Shown here: positions 1 to 7,630 of the stretch, piece after piece
How positions within the stretch are numbered: position 1 is the stretch's first letter
Layout: each line of letters starts with the position of its first letter
Assembly (NCBI GenBank): GCA_937125135.1
Contig: CAKZLD010000199.1
Location: 1-35,694, forward strand
Length of the DNA stretch: 35,694 nt
From: an uncultured Ignavibacterium sp.
GTDB taxonomy: Bacteria; Bacteroidota; Ignavibacteria; Ignavibacteriales; Ignavibacteriaceae
Direction: 5' to 3'
The notes under the pieces: generated by a model
Seen by the model: the letters and a program-made list of their open reading frames with translations, nothing else
The model's database searches: none
Told to the model about the DNA's origin: nothing
Translations under genes and position numbers: made by a program

Positions 1-148
1 CTGTAAGTTCAGGAGCATTAATTCTGTTCAGTCTTAATTTTTCGTCTTTAACCCACGTGTGTAAACCCAAATCAATATCAACAGTGCAGGTGTCTCCATC
101 ATAAACTGATTGAACAACAGCTTTGTAGTTGTAAAGATTTTGCTCCAT
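1..148 (-). CDS. SNase-like (thermonuclease family) protein, partial
   Basis: Only the first 49 codons are present; the gene runs off the left edge. It starts at an ATG at 148 preceded by AAAGGAAT, a reasonable ribosome binding site. The visible protein has the opening of a staphylococcal-nuclease fold: a beta-strand, then YDGDTCTVDIDLG, then a charged strand leading to RLNRINAPEL. In the family the DGDT and RxxxIdaPE segments carry the calcium-binding aspartate and a catalytic arginine, and both are seen here. There is no signal peptide, so a cytoplasmic or phage-type nuclease-like protein is more likely than a secreted nuclease. The catalytic Glu/Arg of the second half cannot be checked. 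It is divergent from the next gene with about 60 bp between them. Confidence 0.7.
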   Translation of the reverse strand, partial: MEQNLYNYKAVVQSVYDGDTCTVDIDLGLHTWVKDEKLRLNRINAPELT

Positions 149-211
149 ATAATTCCTTTCTTTTTCTTTACTACTTATTTATTTTTCAAAAAAGATTTTG
201 AAATACTGTAA

Positions 212-748
212 GTGAAAATAAAAATAATTTTATTGATTTGTTCGATAATTTTTGTCAACGCACCATCACAGACAAGGTTTAGTGTTGGAAGTAAACTGGG
301 ATATAGTAGTTTTAATAGCTCTTCTCCATCAATTAATGGTTACTTGATTAGTATTTATGCTCAAGCAGATCAACCACTTTTTGAAGAAGTTTATCCAAGA
401 CTTTCTTTATCTCTGATGAAAGATATTAATTCAATTCTTCCTGCTGATAAAACTCCATATTATCCACAACTACTTTCGTTTTCATTCAGTGGAGTAACTG
501 CACAATACTTTGATAGTAGAATTTTTCTGGAAGAATCTGTTGGAATATTACTTATTAATGATAAAACTTTCATTGATAGAAATTCTTGGGAATATGGAGT
601 ATCATTATCTTTTCTTGCCGGATTAGATATGCGAAATTTTAATCTTCAAGGTTGGCAAACCGGGATTGGTGCTGAATACGGTTTGACATTTAGCGGATTG
701 CTTCCCAATTATCTGAATTTTTACTTGCAGTTTCAGTATGATTTCTGA
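212..748 (+). CDS. Small exported beta-barrel-like protein, unknown function
   Basis: 178 residues from a GTG start at 212; no convincing ribosome binding site precedes it, but the start is supported because it opens directly into a signal peptide (about residues 1-19, ending near NAPSQ). The mature part alternates polar and aromatic residues in short strands (for example GVSLSFLAGLDM and LNFYLQFQYDF) and ends in Phe, the usual signature of a protein inserted in the outer membrane. I do not recognise a named family. The length fits an eight-stranded barrel. It converges on the asparaginase gene with only 3 bp between the two stop codons, so it is probably transcribed alone. Confidence 0.6.
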   Translation: MKIKIILLICSIIFVNAPSQTRFSVGSKLGYSSFNSSSPSINGYLISIYAQADQPLFEEVYPRLSLSLMKDINSILPADKTPYYPQLLSFSFSGVTAQYFDSRIFLEESVGILLINDKTFIDRNSWEYGVSLSFLAGLDMRNFNLQGWQTGIGAEYGLTFSGLLPNYLNFYLQFQYDF

Positions 749-751
749 TAA

Positions 752-1759
752 TTATCTTATTACAAAATATCCAGGGATGTGATCTTTCACCTCAAAGTAG
801 CTTTTTATTTCTTCAATATTTTTTATTCTTCCTAAAACAATCATCAATTTTATTCTGGCTTTTTGTCCGTTGATATAATCAGCAAAAATTACTCCCAAAT
901 CGTGCAAATGTTTTCCTGCACCGGGATAACTATAAATGTAATCTGTCTCACCAGCAGGGCAACGAGAAGTAAGAACAACAGGAATTCCTTTTTCTACTGC
1001 GTATTTAATTCCTTCGAATGCTGGCGGTGGCACATTTCCAACTCCAAGAGCTTCTACAACTATTCCGCTAACGCCACTATCAGCAGAGAACTTAAAAAAT
1101 TTTTCATCCATTCCCGCATAAACTGTGAGCATATCAATGTTATCGTCAATCTGATCTGTTTCAATTTTTTCCAAAAAATGAGGAAGCCGGTTATATATTA
1201 CTCTGCCGCTCTGCACAAATCCAAGATTGCCGAAGTCAAGACTTTTAAAAGACTCAACTGAATCTGAGTAAATTTTCGTTACTTCACTTGCAGCATTTAT
1301 TTCACCATTGAGACAAACTAAAACACCTAGATTTTTTGAATTATCATTCAAACAAATATTTATCGAATCAATAAGATTCATAGGTCCATCCCAATCAGGC
1401 TCAGAGCTGTTTTTCATCGAACCTGTCAGCACAATAGGAATTGATGTGTTAATAGTTAAATCTAAAAAGTAGGCAGTTTCTTCAAGAGTATCTGTTCCGT
1501 GTGTAATAACAATTCCATCGTAAATTTTTTTTGATAAAAACTCTTTGATTTTTTTTGATAGGTCAAGCATTAGTTGAGGAGTCATATGAGGTCCGGGATA
1601 TTTACCGAAATCGAAGTAATCAATGTCTGCTAGTAATTTTACATTTGGAATCATATCAAGTAACTCGGAGCCAGAAAATCTGGGGACAGCTCCGCCAGTT
1701 GATTCATCAATCATCATTGAAAACGTTCCGCCTGTAAATACAACTAAAATTTTTTTCAT
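752..1759 (-). CDS. ansA: L-asparaginase, bacterial type (AnsA-like)
   Basis: Hydrolyses L-asparagine to aspartate and ammonia. The 335-residue protein has both signature regions of the bacterial asparaginase/glutaminase family: TGGTFSM near the N-terminus with Thr12, and ITHGTDTLEET with Thr89-Asp90. A lysine in the EVTK segment falls at 162. Thr12, Thr89, Asp90 and Lys162 thus sit at the same numbers as the catalytic set of E. coli asparaginase II. There is no signal peptide, so it acts in the cytoplasm and resembles the type I enzyme. It is the last gene of a minus-strand run, 27 bp after the PabB-PabC fusion. An unrelated Ntn-type asparaginase lies at 14813-15772. Amidotransferase partners such as GatD are an alternative, but the lack of an extra N-terminal domain argues against that. 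Confidence 0.9.
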   Translation of the reverse strand: MKKILVVFTGGTFSMMIDESTGGAVPRFSGSELLDMIPNVKLLADIDYFDFGKYPGPHMTPQLMLDLSKKIKEFLSKKIYDGIVITHGTDTLEETAYFLDLTINTSIPIVLTGSMKNSSEPDWDGPMNLIDSINICLNDNSKNLGVLVCLNGEINAASEVTKIYSDSVESFKSLDFGNLGFVQSGRVIYNRLPHFLEKIETDQIDDNIDMLTVYAGMDEKFFKFSADSGVSGIVVEALGVGNVPPPAFEGIKYAVEKGIPVVLTSRCPAGETDYIYSYPGAGKHLHDLGVIFADYINGQKARIKLMIVLGRIKNIEEIKSYFEVKDHIPGYFVIR

Positions 1760-1786
1760 TGAGAACTCTATCTTTAATCAAAGAAT

Positions 1787-3619
1787 TTATTTTTTATTGA
1801 ATGAAATATATTCTCTCTCGTTCAAATAAAGCTCATCAACTTTTACTTCGCCTCTGACAGAATTTGTTAAGATTATTTCATCAGCATTTAGCAAGTCGTG
1901 AAGTGAGATGTTTTTTTCTTTTATCTCAGGATTTTTTTTCATCATAAATGAACGATAAATTCCCGGCAATATTCCACTACTTAATGTAGGTGTAAAGTAG
2001 TTGAGTCCTTTCCTGATAAAAATGTTTGTAATGGATCCTTCTGCTAAATGGGATTTTTCATTTAAATACAAAACCTCATAAAACTCTTTTGAAGAATAAA
2101 ATTCGTATTCCTTATCATACAACTTTCTGTTTGTTGTTTTGAAATACTGAAATTTATTTTGACTGTTGATTCTGGATTTTGATAAAATCACTCTAATCTT
2201 TTCAACAGGAATTTTTAACGCAGAGACTTTGAAAGAGATCAAGCCATACTTGTTCAACATGACTTTCAATTTTAATGAATCTGTTCTTTTAAGTTTTTTC
2301 AAAAATTTTTCTAAATCTTTTCTAAAAGATTTTTCATCAAATTTGAATAGAAAGAAGTCGGCGGTTGCTTTTAGTCTGTTTATGTGCTCATCTAAAAAAC
2401 TTACTTCAGAATTTCTGATTAACATACTTTCAAATATTTCAAATGGGCTTTGAGGAGAAGTTAAAAATTTACTCTTAAGTAGAACCTCATTAAATTCTTT
2501 TTCTGGTTCACTGTCCCACACAACTCCGCTGCCTAATCCAATCTCTCCTTTGCCGGTTTTTTTGTCTATTGATAAAGTTCTGATTGCAACGTTCATCGTA
2601 ATTTTATTTCTCAACAACAAACCAATCGAGCCGGTGTAAATATTTCTCCGTTCTTTCTCTATTAGATGAATTATCTCCATTGTTCTGATTTTGGGCGCTC
2701 CAGTTACTGAGCCGCAGGGAAACATTTTCTGAATTATATCAGAAAATTTTGTACCTCTCAATGGAGTTGATGAAATTTCAGAAGTCATTTGATAAAGAGA
2801 TTCATATTTCTCTATTTCAAAAAGTTTATCAACTTTCACTGAACCAAACTTGCTGATTCGTCCGAGATCATTCCGCAATAAATCAACTATCATCACGTTT
2901 TCGGCTTTATCTTTTTCACTGTTTGAAAAATTTTGTTTAGCAAAAAAATCATTCTGTGTATCAATCCCGCGATGAGAAGTTCCTTTCATCGGTCGAGTAA
3001 TTATTTTGTTTTTAGTGAATTCAAAAAAAAGCTCAGGTGAAATTGAAATGATAAATCTCTCGGGCAGATTTATAAATGCAATGTATTTAGCAGACTGGTT
3101 GAATATCAAATTTTGAAAAAGCGAACATAAATTTCCTGAAAAATTAAATTTGCCTTTAACAGTATAATTAACCTGATAAGTGTCTCCTTCTTTTATGAAG
3201 TCTTTTATCTTTTGAATTGATTTAATGTATTCCTGCTTTGAAGTGTTCAAATGGAAGTTCTTGATTTTGTAATCTGAACTGAAATCGAAACTGATTTTAT
3301 CAGATTTGATGATTTTAAGATTTGTTGTATCGAAGAAGACAAATTCACCGAGAGTTTCATTCGTTGGAAGTAATTGAAAAAGTTTCTGTTCAAATAAAAA
3401 TCCAGCCTCGTAGTTTATGACAGAGTATGCATAAAAATCTTTGACTAATTCATCCACCTTTCTGAAATTCTTGTCATAATTAGAACTGTTGATATTAATA
3501 ATTTTTCTCGGTTTACTGAACAAATAAGATTTGGAGTTTTTATAAATCGGTGGAGTAAAGAAAAAAGCAGAATATTTTTTCTTCTCAAGAGTTTTGAATA
3601 TTTCCTGAATGCTAATCAC
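1787..3619 (-). CDS. pabB: Aminodeoxychorismate synthase/lyase fusion (PabB-PabC)
   Basis: Makes p-aminobenzoate for folate. Residues about 100-390 form the chorismate-binding PabB domain: GDTYQVNYT (146-153), ISPELFF (193-199), RPMKGT (209-214) with Lys212 at the position of the PabB nucleophilic lysine, LLRNDLGR (247-254) and PCGSVTGAPK (301-310). Residues about 391-610 form a class IV PLP aminotransferase domain of the 4-amino-4-deoxychorismate lyase type; FKTTNRKLYD (493-502) supplies the PLP lysine, Lys494, and the cofactor loop SSGILPGIYR (547-556) is present. The N-terminal about 90 residues are shorter than in E. coli PabB. The start is GTG at 3619. The gene begins 5 bp after the acyltransferase stop and so is translationally close to the carotenoid genes. 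No glutamine amidotransferase (PabA) is in the window. GTP cyclohydrolase I, another folate enzyme, is encoded far away at 30034. Confidence 0.92.
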   Translation of the reverse strand: MISIQEIFKTLEKKKYSAFFFTPPIYKNSKSYLFSKPRKIININSSNYDKNFRKVDELVKDFYAYSVINYEAGFLFEQKLFQLLPTNETLGEFVFFDTTNLKIIKSDKISFDFSSDYKIKNFHLNTSKQEYIKSIQKIKDFIKEGDTYQVNYTVKGKFNFSGNLCSLFQNLIFNQSAKYIAFINLPERFIISISPELFFEFTKNKIITRPMKGTSHRGIDTQNDFFAKQNFSNSEKDKAENVMIVDLLRNDLGRISKFGSVKVDKLFEIEKYESLYQMTSEISSTPLRGTKFSDIIQKMFPCGSVTGAPKIRTMEIIHLIEKERRNIYTGSIGLLLRNKITMNVAIRTLSIDKKTGKGEIGLGSGVVWDSEPEKEFNEVLLKSKFLTSPQSPFEIFESMLIRNSEVSFLDEHINRLKATADFFLFKFDEKSFRKDLEKFLKKLKRTDSLKLKVMLNKYGLISFKVSALKIPVEKIRVILSKSRINSQNKFQYFKTTNRKLYDKEYEFYSSKEFYEVLYLNEKSHLAEGSITNIFIRKGLNYFTPTLSSGILPGIYRSFMMKKNPEIKEKNISLHDLLNADEIILTNSVRGEVKVDELYLNEREYISFNKK

Positions 3620-3624
3620 AATTG

Positions 3625-4281
3625 TCAGTTAATGTTTGAAAGAATTTTATTTGGAATTGACTTATTATCAAAAAGTATTTTATGATTTTCCAAAAAAGTT
3701 TTTTCAATCAGAGACTCATCTTCTTTTGCAGCGAAAGATGAGGTAATATCTCCAAACCTATGCAGAACAAATGGTAATTTCTTATTTGAATAAAAAATCC
3801 GGAATGCAACAGGTAAAATCTGAAATTCAAAGTCTGCTTTTTTGCAAATGTAATTTACTCCTTGATTAAATTTTATCTCATTGGTTTCTTGTGGCTGAAT
3901 TTCTCCTTGCGGATAAATGACTGTCATATTGTTTTTGCTTTTCAACAACTCAATTGTATAGTTCAAAGTTTCTAAAACTGATTTTGGGTTGTTTTGTTTT
4001 ATTGAATAAGCTCCAAGTTTTTGGAAGAACCAATATCTTTTCAATTCTTCTTCAAGCATCATGATATAAAAAACTTTATTTGTGTATTCTTTCATCAACT
4101 TGTAAATAAAAAAGCCATCCCACCACGAAGAATGATTAGGAACAATCATAAGAGATTTACTTTCATTAATAATGGGTGTTTCACCGATCTGGATAAATTG
4201 GTCAAAATACTTCTTCAGCAAATTTTTTAGGTAGAGGTCAAACAAAATCTCTGCCCACTTTTTATGATCAGCTTTAATCAT
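3625..4281 (-). CDS. PlsC-like acyltransferase in carotenoid operon
   Basis: 218 residues of the lysophospholipid/1-acylglycerol-3-phosphate acyltransferase fold. The catalytic NHSSWWD motif is at 49-55, giving His50 and Asp55 in the HX4D arrangement, and the substrate-binding block YPQGEIQP is at 123-130 (EGTR-like position). There is no obvious membrane span. The start ATG overlaps the desaturase stop by 4 bp, so the two are translationally coupled. Given its partners (desaturase and cyclase), I infer that it esterifies a carotenoid or carotenoid glycoside with a fatty acid, as CrtO-type acyltransferases of staphyloxanthin or the CruD step of green sulfur bacteria do. A role in ordinary phospholipid synthesis remains possible; sequence alone does not settle the acceptor. 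Confidence 0.8.
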   Translation of the reverse strand: MIKADHKKWAEILFDLYLKNLLKKYFDQFIQIGETPIINESKSLMIVPNHSSWWDGFFIYKLMKEYTNKVFYIMMLEEELKRYWFFQKLGAYSIKQNNPKSVLETLNYTIELLKSKNNMTVIYPQGEIQPQETNEIKFNQGVNYICKKADFEFQILPVAFRIFYSNKKLPFVLHRFGDITSSFAAKEDESLIEKTFLENHKILFDNKSIPNKILSNIN

Positions 4282-5762
4282 TTTGGAAAATCTTTTTTGA
4301 TCATATCAGAAACAATTTTACCTGAAAGAATAACAAGTGGAATTCCGCCACCAGGATGTGCACTCCCTCCGCAAAAATAAAGATTCCGAATCGTCTTTGA
4401 TTTGTTTGATTGTCTCACAAATGCTGCAGCTTTTGTATCTGATGAAATTCCGTAAATGCTGCCACGATATGATGAAGTTTGATTCTCAATATCAATTGGA
4501 GTCAATATTTCTTCAAATAAAATTTTAGATTCAATGTTAGTTTTCAGAGTCAGGCTAATTTTTTTGATGACTGTCTTTCTTGCAGTTTCAATTTGTTTTT
4601 CCCAATCTTGACCGTTATCGTAAGGAGCATTTACCATTACGAACCAATTTTCATTTCCAGTTGGCGCATCTTCAGAATTGAGTTTTGAAGAAATGTAAAT
4701 GTAAATGGTCGGATCAATTGGAATAATTTTTTGTTTAGTCAATTGATCAAATTCCAATTTATAATTTTCTGAAAAAATTATGTTGTGTGTTTCCAATTCT
4801 TTGAACTCCTGATCAATTCCCCAGTAAAATACGAGTCCGGAAAATGATGGTTTCAGCTTTGAATATCTTTTTGCTTCTTTAGTATGAATGTCTTTTAATA
4901 ATTTCTTGAATGTGAAGTTGACGTCTGCATTTGATATTATCGCATCAAAAAAAAGACTTTCATTATTCATCTTCAATCCTATTGCAATTTTATCTTTTAG
5001 AATTATCTCTTCAACGTTCGAACTGAAGTAAACCTTTGCTCCTTTTTTCTGTGCAAGATTAAGTAGTGCTTCAGTGATTTTGTAAATGCCTCCTTTTGGT
5101 AAAAAGCTGCCGGGATTATATTCAACAAATGGAATTATGTTCAGAGTAGCTGGAGCTTCGAATGGATTTGAGCCGTTGTATGTAGCATATCTGTCAAACA
5201 ATTGAATGATTTTTTTATCTGTGAAAAAAGATGAAACTGCTTTATGAACTGTCCTTAACGAATCAATTTTATGTAGTTGTAATAATGTCTTGAAAGCAGA
5301 TTTACTGAATATGGTTTTCAAATCCTTTGGGTTGTTAAATAAGAAAATCTCTGCTGTCAGTTCGAAAATTATTTTTGAGTATTCGAAGAAGTTTTTTAAT
5401 GATTCTCTGCTCTCTTTTGTTTTGAACCAGATTTCATCTGAGAATTTGTTAATATCTGAGTAAGCATTGATAATTGTTCCATCATTATAAAAGTACTTAC
5501 ACACAGGTTCAATTTTTTTTAATTCCAAAAAATCTTTCAGATTTTCATTACAATCTTCAAATAATGATTCAATCACATAAGGCATAGTCAGAAGAGATGG
5601 ACCTTTATCAAACCTAAAATTGTTTTTGATAAACTGTGAAGCTTTTCCACCAGCGTAAGAATTTTTTTCAAAGAGATGAACATCAAATCCATAGTGTGCT
5701 AATCTTGAAGCAGCTGAAAGTCCACCTAAACCCGCACCTATGATTGCAATCTTTTTATTCAT
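4278..5762 (-). CDS. Carotenoid desaturase, CrtI/CrtD family
   Basis: 494-residue FAD-dependent phytoene-desaturase-family enzyme. The N-terminus has the dinucleotide-binding GAGLGG (9-14), an acidic strand end (LFEK) and AGGKAS. The family substrate-side motif GPSLLTMP is at 54-61, and the C-terminal FAD-binding block CGGSAHPGGGIP is at about 464-475. The C-terminal HPGGGIPLV is typical both of CrtI and of bacteroidetal CrtD (1-hydroxycarotenoid 3,4-desaturase), so the exact step cannot be fixed; CrtO/CrtP-type oxygenases look less likely. It overlaps the cyclase gene by 8 bp and the acyltransferase by 4 bp, so all three are probably made together. No phytoene synthase (crtB) is present, so the enzyme may act late in the pathway or depend on genes elsewhere. 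Confidence 0.88.
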   Translation of the reverse strand: MNKKIAIIGAGLGGLSAASRLAHYGFDVHLFEKNSYAGGKASQFIKNNFRFDKGPSLLTMPYVIESLFEDCNENLKDFLELKKIEPVCKYFYNDGTIINAYSDINKFSDEIWFKTKESRESLKNFFEYSKIIFELTAEIFLFNNPKDLKTIFSKSAFKTLLQLHKIDSLRTVHKAVSSFFTDKKIIQLFDRYATYNGSNPFEAPATLNIIPFVEYNPGSFLPKGGIYKITEALLNLAQKKGAKVYFSSNVEEIILKDKIAIGLKMNNESLFFDAIISNADVNFTFKKLLKDIHTKEAKRYSKLKPSFSGLVFYWGIDQEFKELETHNIIFSENYKLEFDQLTKQKIIPIDPTIYIYISSKLNSEDAPTGNENWFVMVNAPYDNGQDWEKQIETARKTVIKKISLTLKTNIESKILFEEILTPIDIENQTSSYRGSIYGISSDTKAAAFVRQSNKSKTIRNLYFCGGSAHPGGGIPLVILSGKIVSDMIKKDFPK

Positions 5763-6423
5763 TCTTTTCTGATAGATTATAAAACATTATCCACATTGAA
5801 ATCATTGAAAATGAATAGAAAAAATCTTCAAAGGGAATTGTCATAAAACGATAGGTAGAAAAAGCATTGTCGTTGTATGTTACAATTGGAATAGAGGTTA
5901 AAAAATAATTTACTATCAGAAAAGGAATGTATGTGACAAGCATTGTTATCCAAAAATTTCTTGAGCTAAGCAGGTCATTATCTAAGAATCTCAAAAGCAA
6001 AATTGAAGTGGCTGAAAATAATAATACAGTATAAGTGTAATTTCTTTCAGCATTAACTACGGCGATAATTATAAGCAACAAAACTTTCAACCAAAGGATG
6101 TAATCGTTGATTTTTAAGACTTTGTCTTTTAAGTAAAGATTGACTGTCTTGAAAATGAAAATACAAGCATAAGGAACTGTTAGGAAAAAAAGTATCTCCT
6201 CAATCGGTAATCCCCAAAAATAAATTCCTGTCAAATAAAGTTTATTAAAAGCCCAATCGCCTCTTGCTGTTGCAATTACGTCCCAGATCAAAAATGCTGA
6301 ACTCACTATCAGAATTGATTGAAGATAGTAGATAATCTTTCGATAGAATCTGATTTTACTTTCAAATGAAAGTAAAAGCGGAACAGCAATGATGAGTATG
6401 TTAATTATTAGATATAGTTTCAT
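5755..6423 (-). CDS. Lycopene cyclase domain protein (CrtYcd-like)
   Basis: 222 residues, almost entirely hydrophobic helices (about six or seven spans). It carries two copies of the lycopene cyclase domain signature: WDVIATARGDWAF followed by PIEEILFF in the first half, and STYRFMTIPFEDFFYSF in the second. In actinobacteria and some Bacteroidota the two halves are separate CrtYc and CrtYd proteins; here they are fused, as in fungal and archaeal-type beta-cyclases. It should form beta-ionone rings on lycopene or a gamma-carotene-type product at the inner membrane. It is the first gene of the minus-strand run. A 7-bp inverted repeat lies 16 bp upstream of its start. Confidence 0.88.
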   Translation of the reverse strand: MKLYLIINILIIAVPLLLSFESKIRFYRKIIYYLQSILIVSSAFLIWDVIATARGDWAFNKLYLTGIYFWGLPIEEILFFLTVPYACIFIFKTVNLYLKDKVLKINDYILWLKVLLLIIIAVVNAERNYTYTVLLFSATSILLLRFLDNDLLSSRNFWITMLVTYIPFLIVNYFLTSIPIVTYNDNAFSTYRFMTIPFEDFFYSFSMISMWIMFYNLSEKNE

Positions 6424-6439
6424 ATAAATGAAATAACAA

Positions 6440-6458
6440 TTGAACTTTAATAGTTCAA
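6440..6458. repeat. Inverted repeat upstream of carotenoid operon
   Basis: TTGAACT-ttaat-AGTTCAA, a perfect 7-bp inverted repeat with a 5-bp spacer, lies between the stop of the CorA-like gene (6484) and the start of the cyclase gene (6423). Another TTGAAC half-site occurs at 6475-6480. It could be an operator for the carotenoid operon or a weak hairpin; there is no T-tract to make it an intrinsic terminator. Seven base pairs in AT-rich DNA can arise by chance. Confidence 0.3.
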
Positions 6459-6483
6459 AATCTACAGATGCTAATTGAACAAT

Positions 6484-7470
6484 TTATCTTTGTCTTCTGA
6501 ATGGATATTTAATAAAATTTTTCCGTCTTCTGATATTAAAATTTGGTTCATTAATTATTTTATCCAGAATAATAGCTGTTAATATTCCAATAATTACCAT
6601 TGCAACACCAAACAACGAATATGAAATCTGCCACGGAATTCCCTCAGTCATCATTGTAAATTCAGACATTCCACCAATGCTTGCAATAAGATTTAATGGC
6701 AGAAAAATTATGTTGATTATCGTAAGTCGCTTCAACAAAATATTCATATTATTATTTACAAGATTTCCACGAGCGTCCATCAAACCAGATAGAATTGTTG
6801 AGTAAATTTCTGCCTGTCTTCCGCACTGCTTGTTCTCGATAATCAAATCTTCAAGCTCGTCTATTTCATCAGAAGTTAAACCCAATTTACTGGCATTGTT
6901 CTTTAGTTTAATTAAAACAGTACTATTGGCATTTATCGCATTGATATAATAAACAAGACTTTCACTTAAGTTAAACATTTGCACAAGATATTTGTTTTCA
7001 AGTGAAGTTGTTATTTTCTCTTGAAGTTCTTTCGATATCATTTTCATTGCTTTGATGTGGTCATTGTAATGTTTAACCGTGTGCAAGAGCATTTTTATTA
7101 CATAGTCAAAAATGGAAGTAAGTTTTGTGAACTCTTTTCCTGAAGTGAAGTTATAGGCGTTATTTAGTATTACCACCAATTTGTTCGATCTGATTATAAG
7201 ACCTACAGAAGAAACTTTGAACAACATTTGTGTTTCGAATGAATAATTATCCGGAATTTTCCAGACTATAAAAGTATAATCTTCCTCAAACTCAATACGA
7301 GAAATTTCATCTGCATCAAGAGCAGAAGACAAAGTGTGCTCATCAAAATCAAGGTTTTGAAGAATGTTCTGTTTATCGTTTTCATCAGGATTTATGTAAA
7401 AATCAATTAAACATTGTTGATTATCAGTAGGAACGAGAGTTCTTTCAACTATATCAAATGTTTTATGCAT
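6484..7470 (-). CDS. CorA-family divalent-cation transporter, variant GMS signature
   Basis: 328 residues with the CorA layout: an N-terminal alpha/beta cytoplasmic domain (about 1-110), a long helical stalk (about 125-245), and two closely spaced membrane helices near the C-terminus (about 250-266 and 283-303), followed by a strongly basic tail (RRRKN...RRQR). In canonical CorA the end of the first helix carries Gly-Met-Asn; here GGMSEF is at 266-271, so Asn is replaced by Ser. The cation and the direction of transport are therefore uncertain (Mg, Co, Ni or Zn are all moved by relatives). The gene appears to be transcribed alone from the region 7471-7630. Confidence 0.85.
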   Translation of the reverse strand: MHKTFDIVERTLVPTDNQQCLIDFYINPDENDKQNILQNLDFDEHTLSSALDADEISRIEFEEDYTFIVWKIPDNYSFETQMLFKVSSVGLIIRSNKLVVILNNAYNFTSGKEFTKLTSIFDYVIKMLLHTVKHYNDHIKAMKMISKELQEKITTSLENKYLVQMFNLSESLVYYINAINANSTVLIKLKNNASKLGLTSDEIDELEDLIIENKQCGRQAEIYSTILSGLMDARGNLVNNNMNILLKRLTIINIIFLPLNLIASIGGMSEFTMMTEGIPWQISYSLFGVAMVIIGILTAIILDKIINEPNFNIRRRKNFIKYPFRRQR

Positions 7471-7545
7471 TACGTGACTCCTTATTTTTAATGTTGGAGT
7501 TTATTTGACAGAAGTTAAAAACTTCAGAAAAGATTAATTAGTGTA

Positions 7546-7601
7546 AAGCTGAATAAAAAATTATCTCAGCCCTGACAAAAATAAATAATATTATTCAGCT
7601 T
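7546..7601. repeat. Long-spaced inverted repeat in CorA-like gene leader
   Basis: AAGCTGAATAA at 7546-7556 is repeated perfectly as TTATTCAGCTT at 7591-7601, an 11-bp stem with a 34-nt interior. It begins about 30 bp past the stop of the beta-helix gene and about 75 bp before the CorA-like start. No T-tract follows the stem on the minus strand, so it is not a standard terminator. A smaller hairpin, GAAGTT-aaa-AACTTC, lies at 7511-7525. These could belong to a structured leader or to the 3' end of the upstream mRNA. Confidence 0.4.
7576..7583 (-). promoter_or_regulatory. Possible -7 element for CorA-like gene
   Basis: On the minus strand this reads TATTTTTG, an exact match to the Bacteroidetes -7 consensus TAnnTTTG. 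It would give a leader of about 100 nt. No TTTG is seen at the proper distance upstream, and the element lies inside the interior of the inverted repeat at 7546-7601, so the call is tentative. Confidence 0.3.
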
Positions 7602-7630
7602 AAGTATATGATGAAATTATTTGCTTCAGA

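Noticed and set aside
863-1261. Plus-strand reading frame of 132 codons antisense to the asparaginase gene
   Set aside because: It lies wholly inside the asparaginase gene, whose protein has intact catalytic motifs; the antisense protein has no recognisable domain or good start context.
7471-7630. Magnesium riboswitch (M-box or mgtA-type) in the CorA-like leader
   Set aside because: Apart from the 11-bp inverted repeat and a small hairpin, none of the conserved segments of these riboswitches was recognised.
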